A stretch of DNA of 64,000 bases from Methylobacterium brachythecii (GTDB lineage Bacteria > Pseudomonadota > Alphaproteobacteria > Rhizobiales > Beijerinckiaceae), in assembly GCF_014196345.1 (NCBI RefSeq), contig NZ_JACIDN010000002.1, forward strand, positions 186,001-250,000, given 5' to 3'. Below the pieces are notes generated by a model that saw only the letters and a list, made by a program, of their open reading frames with translations, made no database searches and was not told the origin of the DNA. A program made the position numbers and the translations under genes. Below are positions 29,751 to 38,168 of this stretch, in pieces (position 1 is the stretch's first letter; every line of letters starts with the position of its first letter).

Positions 29751-30551
29751 TCAAGCCCCGGCCGCCGCGAGCTTCGCCTCGACCATGCCGCGATAGCCGG
29801 CCCCGAACAGGCGCAGATGCACCAGGGCCGGCCAGAGCTGGTAGATCGGCACCCGCTCGGCGAAGCCGGGCTCGGCAGGACCGTAGGCCTCGCGAAAGGC
29901 CGACCCCGGGCCGCCGAACAGCGTCAGCATGGCGAGATCGACTTCCGCGTGGCCGTGGTAGCAGGCCGGATCGATCAGGCCGGAGACGACGGCGCCGTCG
30001 GTGAGCACGTTGCCGCCCCAGAGGTCGCCATGCAGCAGCGCCGGGCGCGGCCGTGCCGGCAGGTGATCGGCGAGCCGCGCTGCAAGGGCTTCGATCCGGC
30101 GCGCCAGGGGCGCGTCGAGATGCGGGCAATGACAGAGCAGCCGCCGCTCGGCCCAGAAGGCGGGCCAGTCCTCGCTCCAGCCATTCTCGATGACCACCCC
30201 GCCGAAGGCGTAGTTGCACGCCCAGCCGTAGCTTTCGCCGGCGACCGCGTGGAGCCGGGCGACCGCATGGCCGAGATCGCCGTCGGCATCCCCACCGCCT
30301 GCCGGCAACCGGGCCATGACGATGGTGGCGGAATCGGCCCCGAACACCTCCGGTGCGGGCGCCCCGGTGTCACGGATCGCACGCAGCATCGCGGCCTCGA
30401 CGAGCGGAGCCGGCCCATCCTTCGCGATGGCCTCGCGCCCGTCATCCAAGAAGATCCGGATCACACGCGAGAGGTTGCCGCCGCCCACGGGCTCGGCCCG
30501 CGCGAGTCTGCCGCCGAGCAGCGCCGCCGCGCGCTCGGCGAGCCCGCTCAT
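29751..30551 (-). CDS. Fructosamine/ketosamine 3-kinase family protein
   Basis: A 266-residue kinase of the APH fold. The catalytic loop LLHGDLWGGNVL (about 178-189) and the metal-binding region GLIDPACYHGHAEVDLAML (about 199) are typical of fructosamine-3-kinases, which phosphorylate sugar adducts on protein lysines so that they break down. Bacterial relatives prefer ribulosamines and erythrulosamines. Its start overlaps (ATGA) the stop of a low-molecular-weight phosphatase gene. That pairing strongly suggests a protein-repair role. Confidence 0.87.
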   Translation of the reverse strand: MSGLAERAAALLGGRLARAEPVGGGNLSRVIRIFLDDGREAIAKDGPAPLVEAAMLRAIRDTGAPAPEVFGADSATIVMARLPAGGGDADGDLGHAVARLHAVAGESYGWACNYAFGGVVIENGWSEDWPAFWAERRLLCHCPHLDAPLARRIEALAARLADHLPARPRPALLHGDLWGGNVLTDGAVVSGLIDPACYHGHAEVDLAMLTLFGGPGSAFREAYGPAEPGFAERVPIYQLWPALVHLRLFGAGYRGMVEAKLAAAGA

Positions 30552-31015
30552 CGCTTCAGCTTCTCCACGAGCGCCCGGGCGCCCGCGGTGGCGTCCGCCC
30601 AGGTCGCGTCGAAGCCGGACTCGTCGCCGTAATAGGGATCGGCGACCGCCTCGCCGCCTCGGCCCGGCACGTGGTCGAGCAAAAGCGACAGCTCCGCGCT
30701 GTCGGCCGGGCGCAGACGCTTCAGCGCGGCGAGGTTGTCGCGGTCGAGAGCGACGATGTGGGTGAACCGCGCAAAGTCCTCCGGCTGCACCTGGCGGCCC
30801 CGATAGCCGGAGATGTCGATGCCGTGGCGCAGGGCCACCGCCTGCGCCCGAGGGTCCGGCGGCGCTCCGATGTGCCAGCCGCTCGTGCCGGCCGAGTCGA
30901 CCGCGACGTCGAGCCCGCCGAGCTCGGCCGCACGCCGGAACGCAGCCTCCGCCAGCGGCGAGCGACAGATGTTGCCGAGGCAGACGAACAGCACGGCCGG
31001 TTTGCGGGTGGGCAT
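30548..31015 (-). CDS. Low-molecular-weight protein tyrosine phosphatase family
   Basis: A 155-residue phosphatase. The P-loop VCLGNICRS begins near residue 11 (Cys12 nucleophile, Arg18), and the general acid is in ADPYYGDE near residue 123. It shares four bases with the fructosamine kinase downstream. In mammals the homologous enzyme has been reported to remove 5-phosphate from ribulosamines, producing the substrate of the kinase. Together the pair could repair glycation by ribose or erythrose phosphates. Regulation of tyrosine phosphorylation remains an alternative. Confidence 0.9.
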   Translation of the reverse strand: MPTRKPAVLFVCLGNICRSPLAEAAFRRAAELGGLDVAVDSAGTSGWHIGAPPDPRAQAVALRHGIDISGYRGRQVQPEDFARFTHIVALDRDNLAALKRLRPADSAELSLLLDHVPGRGGEAVADPYYGDESGFDATWADATAGARALVEKLKR

Positions 31016-31246
31016 CGGGTTCTCTACGGGAAGTTCCGGTGTCCAAAACCTTAGGCTTCGTACGCCCTGCGCAACAGCAGCAATGGGTGGATTTTCGCCG
31101 GTTCGCATTTTGCTTGGAAAAGACATCAAAGCGGAAGTCGTCTGCGCGCGCAGATTATTCTGATTTCCGATTTTTGACATGGCATGATTATTGATTAAGA
31201 CAATCTTCGAGCTAAAACTCCCTGTTGTTTTACACGGAGAATCCGC

Positions 31247-32080
31247 GTGATTGTCGCAAAGAGCTTAGCCTTATTGGGTGTCGCAAGTGTATTAAGTAGA
31301 GTCTTAGAGAATCAATCCGCTCAGAAACTAATATTTAATGCGCTACGCCTCAACAGACAGGAAGTAAAAAATATCATTATTGACGAAGACGTAAGATTTA
31401 TTAGCTATTGCTTAGCTCGGAGAGAGCGCTCCAGATCGCAAATTCTTCAAGATTTATGGGTTTGTTTTGAACTCGGAGAGAAGAATGGAGGATTCTTCGT
31501 AGAGTTTGGCGCGACCAACGGCGTCAAAAACAGCAACACATGGCTGCTAGAAAAGCAATTCGGCTGGAAGGGAATTCTGGCTGAGCCAAACCCCCTATGG
31601 CACTCGGAATTGGCAATCAATAGAAATGCTTTCATTGAAAAAGATTGTGTTTCTTCAACGTCGGGAGACTCGATTGAATTTATATTGACTAATGACACTG
31701 ATCCTGAGCTCAGCGGGATAGCTAAATTCTCAGATGCTGACCATTTCGCCGAGATCCGAAGCCAAGGTCAGCGTGTAGAAATAAATACAATATCGTTAGA
31801 CGACCTTCTCGATAAATACAAAGCCCCATCTGTCGTTGAATATTTATCGATTGATACAGAGGGCAGTGAGCTAGAAATATTATCTTCTTATAGTTTTCGG
31901 CATAGATTTGGAGTAATATCGGTTGAGAATAATCCCAAAAATGAGAAACTTGTTGACGATATCTTATTGTCGAAAGGGTATATAAGGGTTTTCAGGCAAT
32001 TTTCACAATGGGACAGCTGGTATGTTTCTTCTGAGTTGAGAGATAAAAAGCAAATAGAGATAATATCTCCAGAAGCATAA
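31247..32080 (+). CDS. FkbM-family methyltransferase (low-GC gene)
   Basis: A 277-residue SAM-dependent methyltransferase. The SAM-binding start is GGFFVEFGATNGVKNSNT (about 80), followed by GWKGILAEPNP, and the acidic second motif EYLSIDTEGSELEIL (about 202). Such proteins methylate sugars or other small molecules in polysaccharide and lipid synthesis. The GTG start follows GGAGA. Base composition is unlike anything else in the window: AT-rich with many A/T-ending codons, including flanks from about 31070 to 32150. This points to recent horizontal acquisition. No other glycan gene accompanies it, and no transposase was seen. Confidence 0.85.
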   Translation: MIVAKSLALLGVASVLSRVLENQSAQKLIFNALRLNRQEVKNIIIDEDVRFISYCLARRERSRSQILQDLWVCFELGEKNGGFFVEFGATNGVKNSNTWLLEKQFGWKGILAEPNPLWHSELAINRNAFIEKDCVSSTSGDSIEFILTNDTDPELSGIAKFSDADHFAEIRSQGQRVEINTISLDDLLDKYKAPSVVEYLSIDTEGSELEILSSYSFRHRFGVISVENNPKNEKLVDDILLSKGYIRVFRQFSQWDSWYVSSELRDKKQIEIISPEA

Positions 32081-32168
32081 GCTTTTATTTGACCGAGTTT
32101 CTATCAAAATTTATAAACAAACGATCAGATACTCCAATTTACCCGCTTCGCCGACCGTCGCAAAGCTC

Positions 32169-33374
32169 TCAATCCGCTCCGCAATTGCTCGGAGCGGCTT
32201 GGCCCGCGAAGCGGTCCGCTATCCAGTCGATCGCAGCCGGAGCGGCGTCCTTGGCGATGGAGAGGTGTCCGACGCCCGGGACGAGGTCGAACTCGACCCG
32301 GCTGCCGGCGCGGCAGAGCTTGGTGCGGTAGTCGAGGGTCACGCGGGGGAGGACGAGGGTGTCGTCGCTGCCCTGCGCCAGGAAGATCGGGATCCGCGGC
32401 GGCAGCGTTCCGGGAGTATTGCGGGCGAGGAGCGAGCGCCAGGGCTCCCGTTGCGCCAGGTTGTCGACGGTGAGGAAGCTGCGGTCGAGGGCCTTGGACG
32501 GGCCGCGATGCTCCAGCACGTCGAAGATCGTTTCGATGCAGTCGTTGGCGAGCTGGTTGATGACCGGCACCGCATCCGGCGTCACCACCTTCGTCATCGG
32601 CGCGCCGTAGACCTGGGACCACGACCAGAGCGTCATCGCCGTGAGATTCTTGCCGCCCGACGTGTCGAGATCCGCCATCATCAGGGTGGCGAGTTCCGTG
32701 GCCGGAGCTGCGGCCGCGACGCCGACGAGCGAGAGGTCCGGCGCATAGGGGCGGGCGAGAAGGCCGGTAAAGAGCGCGGCATGGCCGCCCTGTGAATGCC
32801 CCCAAACCGCGAAGGCGTTCGAGGCGCCACCCGATCCCACGAGCTGGCGCGCAGCCCGCACCGAGTCGAGCACGGCGCGGCCTTCGCTGATCCCGACGAG
32901 ATAGGGGTGAACACCCGGCGTGCCGAGGCCCGGATAGTCGGTGGCGGCGACGATGTAGCCACGCTCCAGCAGGTCGCTCAGCCCCTGGATCGAGCGGTAG
33001 AGCACACGCGCGAGCGAGGGCGCGCATTTGTCGACGACGCCGGTCGTCGGGTGGGCCCAGGCGACGACCGGCCGGCCGCCCGCCGGCGCGGGGCCTGCGG
33101 GCACGATGATCGCGCCCGATACGGCAATGGGCTCACCCTGCAGGCCGATCGACCGGTAGAGCACCCGATAGGCCGCCGCGCCCGAGGGTGCGTTCCCGAG
33201 GGGCTGGGAATCGAGCAGCGTCCCCGGCGAGGATCGGCCGCCCTTCGCCTCCACCGGGACGGGGGCGCCGGCGAGGGCCGCCAGCACCAGAATCGAGCCG
33301 AGGATGCGCGAGACACGCGACCGTAGGGCGAGGACGGATCGGCCGTCTCGCCTGCGCGGAAAGTCGCGGCTCAC
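32169..33374 (-). CDS. Secreted alpha/beta-hydrolase, secretory lipase family
   Basis: A 401-residue protein with an N-terminal signal sequence (ILGSILVLAALAGAPVPVEA, cleaved near residue 43). The fold is that of the fungal/bacterial secretory lipase family: TDYPGLGTPGVHPYLVG, then the nucleophile elbow WGHSQGGHAAL (Ser near 193), DDTLVLP for the acid, and GVGHLSI for the His. It probably hydrolyses esters outside the cytoplasm. The GTG start overlaps (GTGA) the stop of the small GCG_CRPN-like gene, so translation is coupled. The frame runs on upstream, but that part overlaps the small gene and is not lipase-like. Confidence 0.83.
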   Translation of the reverse strand: MSRDFPRRRDGRSVLALRSRVSRILGSILVLAALAGAPVPVEAKGGRSSPGTLLDSQPLGNAPSGAAAYRVLYRSIGLQGEPIAVSGAIIVPAGPAPAGGRPVVAWAHPTTGVVDKCAPSLARVLYRSIQGLSDLLERGYIVAATDYPGLGTPGVHPYLVGISEGRAVLDSVRAARQLVGSGGASNAFAVWGHSQGGHAALFTGLLARPYAPDLSLVGVAAAAPATELATLMMADLDTSGGKNLTAMTLWSWSQVYGAPMTKVVTPDAVPVINQLANDCIETIFDVLEHRGPSKALDRSFLTVDNLAQREPWRSLLARNTPGTLPPRIPIFLAQGSDDTLVLPRVTLDYRTKLCRAGSRVEFDLVPGVGHLSIAKDAAPAAIDWIADRFAGQAAPSNCGAD

Positions 33375-33694
33375 GGCTTCCAGCCGCCGCCCGGCAGACG
33401 ACCGTGATAGGGGGTGTTGCGGCAGTGGCCCCAGGGGCCGCGCCAATAGCCGGGCGGACAGCCATTGCCGCCGCCCCTGACCTGATACCAGCCACCCGGG
33501 AGCGGGCCGACATAGGGCGTGCTCCGGCAATGGCCCCACGGACCGCGCCAGCGGCCCGGTCCGCAACCGCCCGCCGCCTGCTCAACAGGAGTTGCAACAC
33601 CGAGATCGGCAGCAACCGGGAGTGCCTTGGCAGAAATGGGAAGCAGGACAGTCAAACAGATGACGCTCGTCCAAGCTATGGGCGCGAATCTCAT
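33371..33694 (-). CDS. GCG_CRPN-type secreted small repeat protein
   Basis: A 107-residue exported protein with a signal peptide (about 1-25) and a Gly-Cys-Gly start of the mature repeat region. It has two copies of a unit of about 35 residues whose core is WRGPWGHCR, each followed by a TPY-G-LPGG segment. This matches the GCG_CRPN repeat proteins, which are common in Methylobacterium and Bradyrhizobium and of unknown function. ATG at 33694 follows AGGAG. The stop overlaps the start of the lipase gene, suggesting the two act together. Confidence 0.8.
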   Translation of the reverse strand: MRFAPIAWTSVICLTVLLPISAKALPVAADLGVATPVEQAAGGCGPGRWRGPWGHCRSTPYVGPLPGGWYQVRGGGNGCPPGYWRGPWGHCRNTPYHGRLPGGGWKP

Positions 33695-33927
33695 GATGGA
33701 ATCTCCTGCCAAATTCAGGAAAGCACGTCATCATTCGGAATGGCAACTGATATTGAATCTCGGCATTGTCCAGGGTTGCTAAATTATTGCGATGAGAGAT
33801 GATCTTAACTTGTGATAGTGGCGCAAACGTCCAGAAAGCTATTGATAATCACCGGCCAATCTTCGTTGCGGCCGATAACGAGGGCCTCCCACGGAGGGCG
33901 CCAGGCCCTGACAGGAAGGACTTCGCC

Positions 33928-34173
33928 ATGAGGACAACGTTGTTTGCCTTTGCCGTCATCGTCGGCGCGAGCGGGCAGGCCGGGGCCAATGAGCCGCCGA
34001 TCCAGGGCCCGGCGGATGCCGCCTGTCGCGAGCAGGCCCGGGCACAGGTGTTCACCGCGCCCAATCCGGACCGCCTCAGCCTCTGGGACCTCGGCTCCCA
34101 GATCTGGCACACCTGCATGGCGGCCTATCACGGCACGGGTCCCAATCCAGGCCGTCAGGAGCAGCGGTTCTGA
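33928..34173 (+). CDS. Small secreted protein of unknown function
   Basis: An 81-residue protein with a cleavable signal peptide (RTTLFAFAVIVGASGQAGA, cleavage before NEPP). The mature part is about 60 residues with two Cys (DAACREQ and WHTCMAA) that could form a disulfide. ATG at 33928 is well placed after GGAAGGA. No family recognised. Its stop shares one base with the start of the next gene, so the two are probably one operon. Confidence 0.7.
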   Translation: MRTTLFAFAVIVGASGQAGANEPPIQGPADAACREQARAQVFTAPNPDRLSLWDLGSQIWHTCMAAYHGTGPNPGRQEQRF

Positions 34174-34541
34174 TGGATGACGCCAATGGTCCGGCGGGCA
34201 TGACGACCTGTCGCGGTCATCGCTGGAGAGGGGCCGGAAGCGCAGCCGGGCTGTCGCAGCACATCCTGCCGAGCGCCGCGACGATGATCGGCGTCTGCAC
34301 CACCTTCATCGGCCTCGTGAAGATCATCGAAGCGCGGATCGGGCCGAGCCACGTCGACGAGTATGCCGCGCTGACCGCGGTCCTGTTCCTCGCGAGTTCC
34401 GGCGCCTCCTATCTCTCGATGCGATGGCCTGCCGAGAGCCGGCTCTCAGCCAAGCTCGAGACGGCCGCGGATGTCTGTTTCGTCCTCGGCTTGGTCAGCC
34501 TGTCGGTGATCTCGGTCCTGTTCGCGTACGAGGCGGTTTGA
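34173..34541 (+). CDS. Small inner-membrane protein of unknown function
   Basis: A 122-residue protein with three hydrophobic segments at about 33-50, 63-80 and 98-118. It starts at ATG overlapping the previous stop (TGATG), or at the ATG four bases later in another frame, which does not stay open. No family recognised. The topology and size resemble small unannotated inner-membrane proteins of rhizobia. Role unknown. Confidence 0.65.
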   Translation: MDDANGPAGMTTCRGHRWRGAGSAAGLSQHILPSAATMIGVCTTFIGLVKIIEARIGPSHVDEYAALTAVLFLASSGASYLSMRWPAESRLSAKLETAADVCFVLGLVSLSVISVLFAYEAV

Positions 34542-34860
34542 GGCAGGCATCGACCCATCGGCTTATGGCGCAGGGGGAACTGCGCTGAGCCTGAAGCGAA
34601 TAATGTGAAACAAATCAGAAACTTATTTCATCTTACAGCGCGGCAGATCTGTTACGCACTTGCGGCACCGCGTCGCGACCCAAGATCCGATTTCGTGCAA
34701 ATGGGCACGTGGCCGCCCGTTGCGGCTTCGGTGGCATCACGGTGTTGGACCATCGCATTCGCGATGAAGCCACCGAGTACGGTTGTACCTTTCCCGAGAT
34801 TTCGCGTTTCACGCATGCTCGACCGAGCTTTCTCAAGTCGTCGCTTCATTGGAGGAAAAA

Positions 34861-35298
34861 ATGGCTAGGCAAATCGGCGAGGGCCGTACGCCCCGGCCGC
34901 TGCACTCGTTTTTCGTCGGACTTGGCGGGGCCTTGCTGATGGCCGCCCTGTTCACGGACTACATGTATTTCAGCAATGCGCTGGTGCAGTGGGCGAACTT
35001 CTCGGCGTGGCTGATCACCGGCGGGCTCGTGCTGGCCCTGATCGCCGCGATCGTGCTCGTGCTCGATTTCGTGCTCGGCAGGGCAGGCCCGATGCGCTGG
35101 CCGGACTTCGGCCTGCTGGCCGTCGCGGCGCTCCTCTCGATCGTCAACGTCTTCATTCACACGCGCGATGGCTGGACGTCCGTCGTTCCGTCCGGGATCA
35201 CCGTGTCGGCCATCGTCGCGATCCTGCTCCTCGTTGCCGGCCTTCGCGGCTGGTGCGTGACCGGCCTCAAGGCTCCCGCCCGGGGAGAGAACGCATGA
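34861..35298 (+). CDS. DUF2231-type membrane protein
   Basis: A 145-residue protein with four membrane helices and the DUF2231 look: RPLHSFFVGLGGALLMAALFTDYMYF at the start, W-A-N-F-SAWLITGG in the second helix, and RDGWTSVVPSGITVS between the last two. ATG at 34861 follows a perfect GGAGG. Its stop overlaps (ATGA) the start of the PQQ-type dehydrogenase lipoprotein. In other bacteria DUF2231 proteins lie next to sorbosone-dehydrogenase-like proteins, and it may be the membrane anchor or electron partner. Confidence 0.8.
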   Translation: MARQIGEGRTPRPLHSFFVGLGGALLMAALFTDYMYFSNALVQWANFSAWLITGGLVLALIAAIVLVLDFVLGRAGPMRWPDFGLLAVAALLSIVNVFIHTRDGWTSVVPSGITVSAIVAILLLVAGLRGWCVTGLKAPARGENA

Positions 35299-36617
35299 CC
35301 ATGAAGCGATTCCGCGCGGCCTCGAGCCTGATGATCGTCGCTCTGCTCGCCGGATGCAGCGACAAGGGCGGCGATCCCTCGAAGCAATACGGGCCGAATC
35401 CGGATATTCCGGAGTCTCAAGCGTACATCATCCCCCCGATGAGCGTGCCGCAGGCCATCGGCTGGAAGGCCGGGGAAACGCCCACGGTTCCCGCCGGCCT
35501 GCGCATCCAGGCCATGGCGAACGGGCTGATGCATCCGCGCATCGTCTACCCGCTGCCCAACGGCGATATCCTCGTCGTCGAAAGCAACGGCCCCGGGACC
35601 AAGCCTTTCCGGCCGAAGGACTACATCTCGGGCTCGATCAAGGCCCGCGGCGGCGCCGCCGACAAGGGCGGCAACCGCATCACGCTGCTGCGTGATGCCG
35701 ACGGCGATGGCGTTCCGGAGCTGAAGACGGTGCTCGTCGACCATCTGCACTCGCCCTACGGCGTCGCATGGGTCGCGGACACCCTGTACGTGGCCAATAC
35801 CGACGCGATCATCGCCTATCCGTTCAAGCCCGGGCAGACGGAGATCAAGGAGCCTGGGACCAAGCTCACCGATCTGCCGGCAGGCCCGATCAACCATCAC
35901 TGGACCAAGGCGATGGTCGCCAGCCCGGATGGCTCGAAGCTCTATGTCGGCGTCGGCTCTAACAGCAACGTTGGCGAGAACGGCATAGACATCGAGGAAG
36001 GCCGCGCTGCGATCCACGAGGTCGACCGGCTGACCGGCGCCACGCGCCTCTACGCGACCGGAATCCGCAATCCGACGAATCTCGCCATCCAACCCGGGAC
36101 GGGGCAGGTGTTCGCCGTCGTCAACGGGCGCGACGAGAACGGGCCGGATGCGGATCCGGACTATCTGTCCTCGATCAAGGAGGGCGGCTTCTACGGCTGG
36201 CCCTACAGCTATTGGGGCCAGCACGTCGACGTGCGCATCCAGCCACAGAAGCCCGACTTGGTGGCGAAGGCGATCAAGCCGGATTACGGCCTGAGCTCCC
36301 ACGTCGCGGCCCTCGGTGTCGCGTTCAGCCAAGGCCAGACGGTGTCACCGCAATTCGCCAACGGCGCGTTCGTGGGCGAGCATGGCAGCTGGAACCGCGA
36401 CCCGCTGAACGGCTACCAGGTGATCTTCGTCCCCTTCGTCGATGGAAAGCCGAACGGAGCGCCGATCCCGGTGGTCACCGACTTCCTCGCGCAGGACAAG
36501 AAGACAGTCCGCGGACGCCCGGTTGGCGTGACGCTCGATCGGACCGGCGCTCTCATCGTCGCAGACGATGTCGGCAACACCGTCTGGCGCGTGAGCGGGG
36601 CAGCGGCTACGCACTAA
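35295..36617 (+). CDS. PQQ-type sugar (sorbosone) dehydrogenase family lipoprotein
   Basis: A 440-residue protein. The N-terminus is a lipoprotein signal (MIVALLAGCSDKGG, with the lipidated Cys near residue 22). The rest is a six-bladed propeller typical of the sorbosone/soluble glucose dehydrogenase group: SPYGVAWVADTLYVANTD, then NHHWTKAMVASPDGSKLY and GSNSNVGENG, GIRNPTNLA, and GEHGSWNRDPLNGY. Such enzymes use PQQ in the periplasm to oxidise sugars or related compounds. Substrate unknown. A start at 35301 is also possible. It is co-translated with the DUF2231 gene. Confidence 0.87.
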   Translation: MTMKRFRAASSLMIVALLAGCSDKGGDPSKQYGPNPDIPESQAYIIPPMSVPQAIGWKAGETPTVPAGLRIQAMANGLMHPRIVYPLPNGDILVVESNGPGTKPFRPKDYISGSIKARGGAADKGGNRITLLRDADGDGVPELKTVLVDHLHSPYGVAWVADTLYVANTDAIIAYPFKPGQTEIKEPGTKLTDLPAGPINHHWTKAMVASPDGSKLYVGVGSNSNVGENGIDIEEGRAAIHEVDRLTGATRLYATGIRNPTNLAIQPGTGQVFAVVNGRDENGPDADPDYLSSIKEGGFYGWPYSYWGQHVDVRIQPQKPDLVAKAIKPDYGLSSHVAALGVAFSQGQTVSPQFANGAFVGEHGSWNRDPLNGYQVIFVPFVDGKPNGAPIPVVTDFLAQDKKTVRGRPVGVTLDRTGALIVADDVGNTVWRVSGAAATH

Positions 36618-36785
36618 AGCATGCTCTAACTCATTGAAACGGCCACGCTGCGTATCGACCGATCACTTCGGAACGCAGCGTGGTCCAAATCATGTCGCCG
36701 CGCGAATACTTCGACAGGCGATCGCCCCCAACCGCGCGGGACGAAACCTCATATTTCGACCGCTACGGCCGCCAATGGCGACCGC

Positions 36786-38168
36786 TCATCGAGGCAACCT
36801 TGCCTCCTCGATGATCCGCCGCGCCAATGCCGGATAGTCCCCGTCGAAATGGTGCCCCCCGTCGATCAGCAGGCGACGGGCGGCGGCGAGACTCGGATCG
36901 AGGCAGGGCGAGTCGTGTTCCTTCGAACCGTGGACGCAGAGCACACGATCGAGGGGGAGCGCCGCGAGCTGCGGCAGCACCGGATGCTCGCCGCCGAAGC
37001 CGAGCCAGCCCTTCACCGAGACGCTGAAACCGGTGCTGCGGCTCGGCGCGAGCAGCGCGATGAGCCGGACACGGTCGCGCACGGAGGCCTGGAGATAGGG
37101 CCACGAGAACGGAAACAGGTCGGCCCCGAACGAGTAGCCGAGCACGATGACCGGCAGGGTGCGGCTCGAATCGGCATCCTTGAGCATGGCGGCGATGTCG
37201 GCCGCGACCGTCTGCGGTTCGCGGTCCTTCCAGAAGTAGCGGAGCGCATCGATGCCGACGACGTGGATGCCCTCACGGGTGAGATGCTCGCCGATGGTCT
37301 TGTCGATGTCGCGCCAGCCGCCGTCGCCGGAGAAGAACACGGCCACGGCCCTCGTCTTGCCGAGGGCCGGCAGGTCGACGAGCGGCAGGCCGCCCGGCCC
37401 CGCATCCTGAGCCGCGATGGCGGAAACCGCGTTCACGGCAGCGCCTAGGCGAAACCTCGGCTCCGGCTCGGGATGACGGTCGATGACGAAGGGTCCGGCG
37501 CCCGGCGCACTCGCTTCGGAGACGGGGAGCTGCGCGGCGCTCAGCACCGTGAGCTGCGCCTGCGTCCGCAGCGGCAGCGGGTAGGTGAAGCCGCCCTCGG
37601 GTGATGGCAGCGGGTCGGCCACCGGCGCCTTGTCGTCGCAGATCGGGCGGGCGGTGACGAGCCGCTCGGCCGGGTCGAGCGCGACCCCGCCGCCCAGCGT
37701 CGCCGCGAAGGTGCGCGAAAGGATGGCCTCGGTGAGCGTCCCGCCCTCCCCCACGCCGACGAGGACCGGGCGGAGATAATTCTGGCCCTTCAGGGAGCGT
37801 TGCGCCTCCTTGGCCAGAAGCTCGATATCGACGATCGGGCGGATGCAGGGCGTGGTGTCGCGATCAATGGCCTTGCGCCATGTTTCGAGGTCGAGCTGCA
37901 GCACGATGAAGCCCCGCGCGCGCAGCGCCGCGCCGAGCTGACGCTCGGTCTCGCCGGTGCCGCCAGCGCCCGAGAGGATTGCCGCGAGACCGACCGGCGT
38001 GCTGGCCGGAGCCTCCACGAGGACGTCCTCGAAATGCGAGGAGGCGATGCGCTCGGGCAAGACCGGAGCAGCGTCCGGCGCCCAAGGGTGAAGCCAGAGC
38101 AGGCCAAGGCCGAGCAAGACGACGGCTGCGCCTATCCCACCGCCGACCAGCCGGCGGCCCAGCCTCAT
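36786..38168 (-). CDS. acvB: AcvB/VirJ-family protein, probable lysyl-PG hydrolase
   Basis: A 460-residue periplasmic protein with an N-terminal membrane anchor or signal (GGGIGAAVVLLGLGLLWL). The C-terminal half is the VirJ alpha/beta-hydrolase domain: AVFFSGDGGWRDIDK near 275, GIDALRYFW near 305, nucleophile elbow VLGYSFGADLFPF near 345, and DGGHHFDGDYPALA at the end. Agrobacterium AcvB hydrolyses lysyl-phosphatidylglycerol, and Rhizobium tropici AtvA is needed for acid tolerance. Its start overlaps (ATGA) the mprF stop, exactly the lpiA-atvA arrangement, so the pair makes and removes the same lipid. Confidence 0.92.
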   Translation of the reverse strand: MRLGRRLVGGGIGAAVVLLGLGLLWLHPWAPDAAPVLPERIASSHFEDVLVEAPASTPVGLAAILSGAGGTGETERQLGAALRARGFIVLQLDLETWRKAIDRDTTPCIRPIVDIELLAKEAQRSLKGQNYLRPVLVGVGEGGTLTEAILSRTFAATLGGGVALDPAERLVTARPICDDKAPVADPLPSPEGGFTYPLPLRTQAQLTVLSAAQLPVSEASAPGAGPFVIDRHPEPEPRFRLGAAVNAVSAIAAQDAGPGGLPLVDLPALGKTRAVAVFFSGDGGWRDIDKTIGEHLTREGIHVVGIDALRYFWKDREPQTVAADIAAMLKDADSSRTLPVIVLGYSFGADLFPFSWPYLQASVRDRVRLIALLAPSRSTGFSVSVKGWLGFGGEHPVLPQLAALPLDRVLCVHGSKEHDSPCLDPSLAAARRLLIDGGHHFDGDYPALARRIIEEARLPR

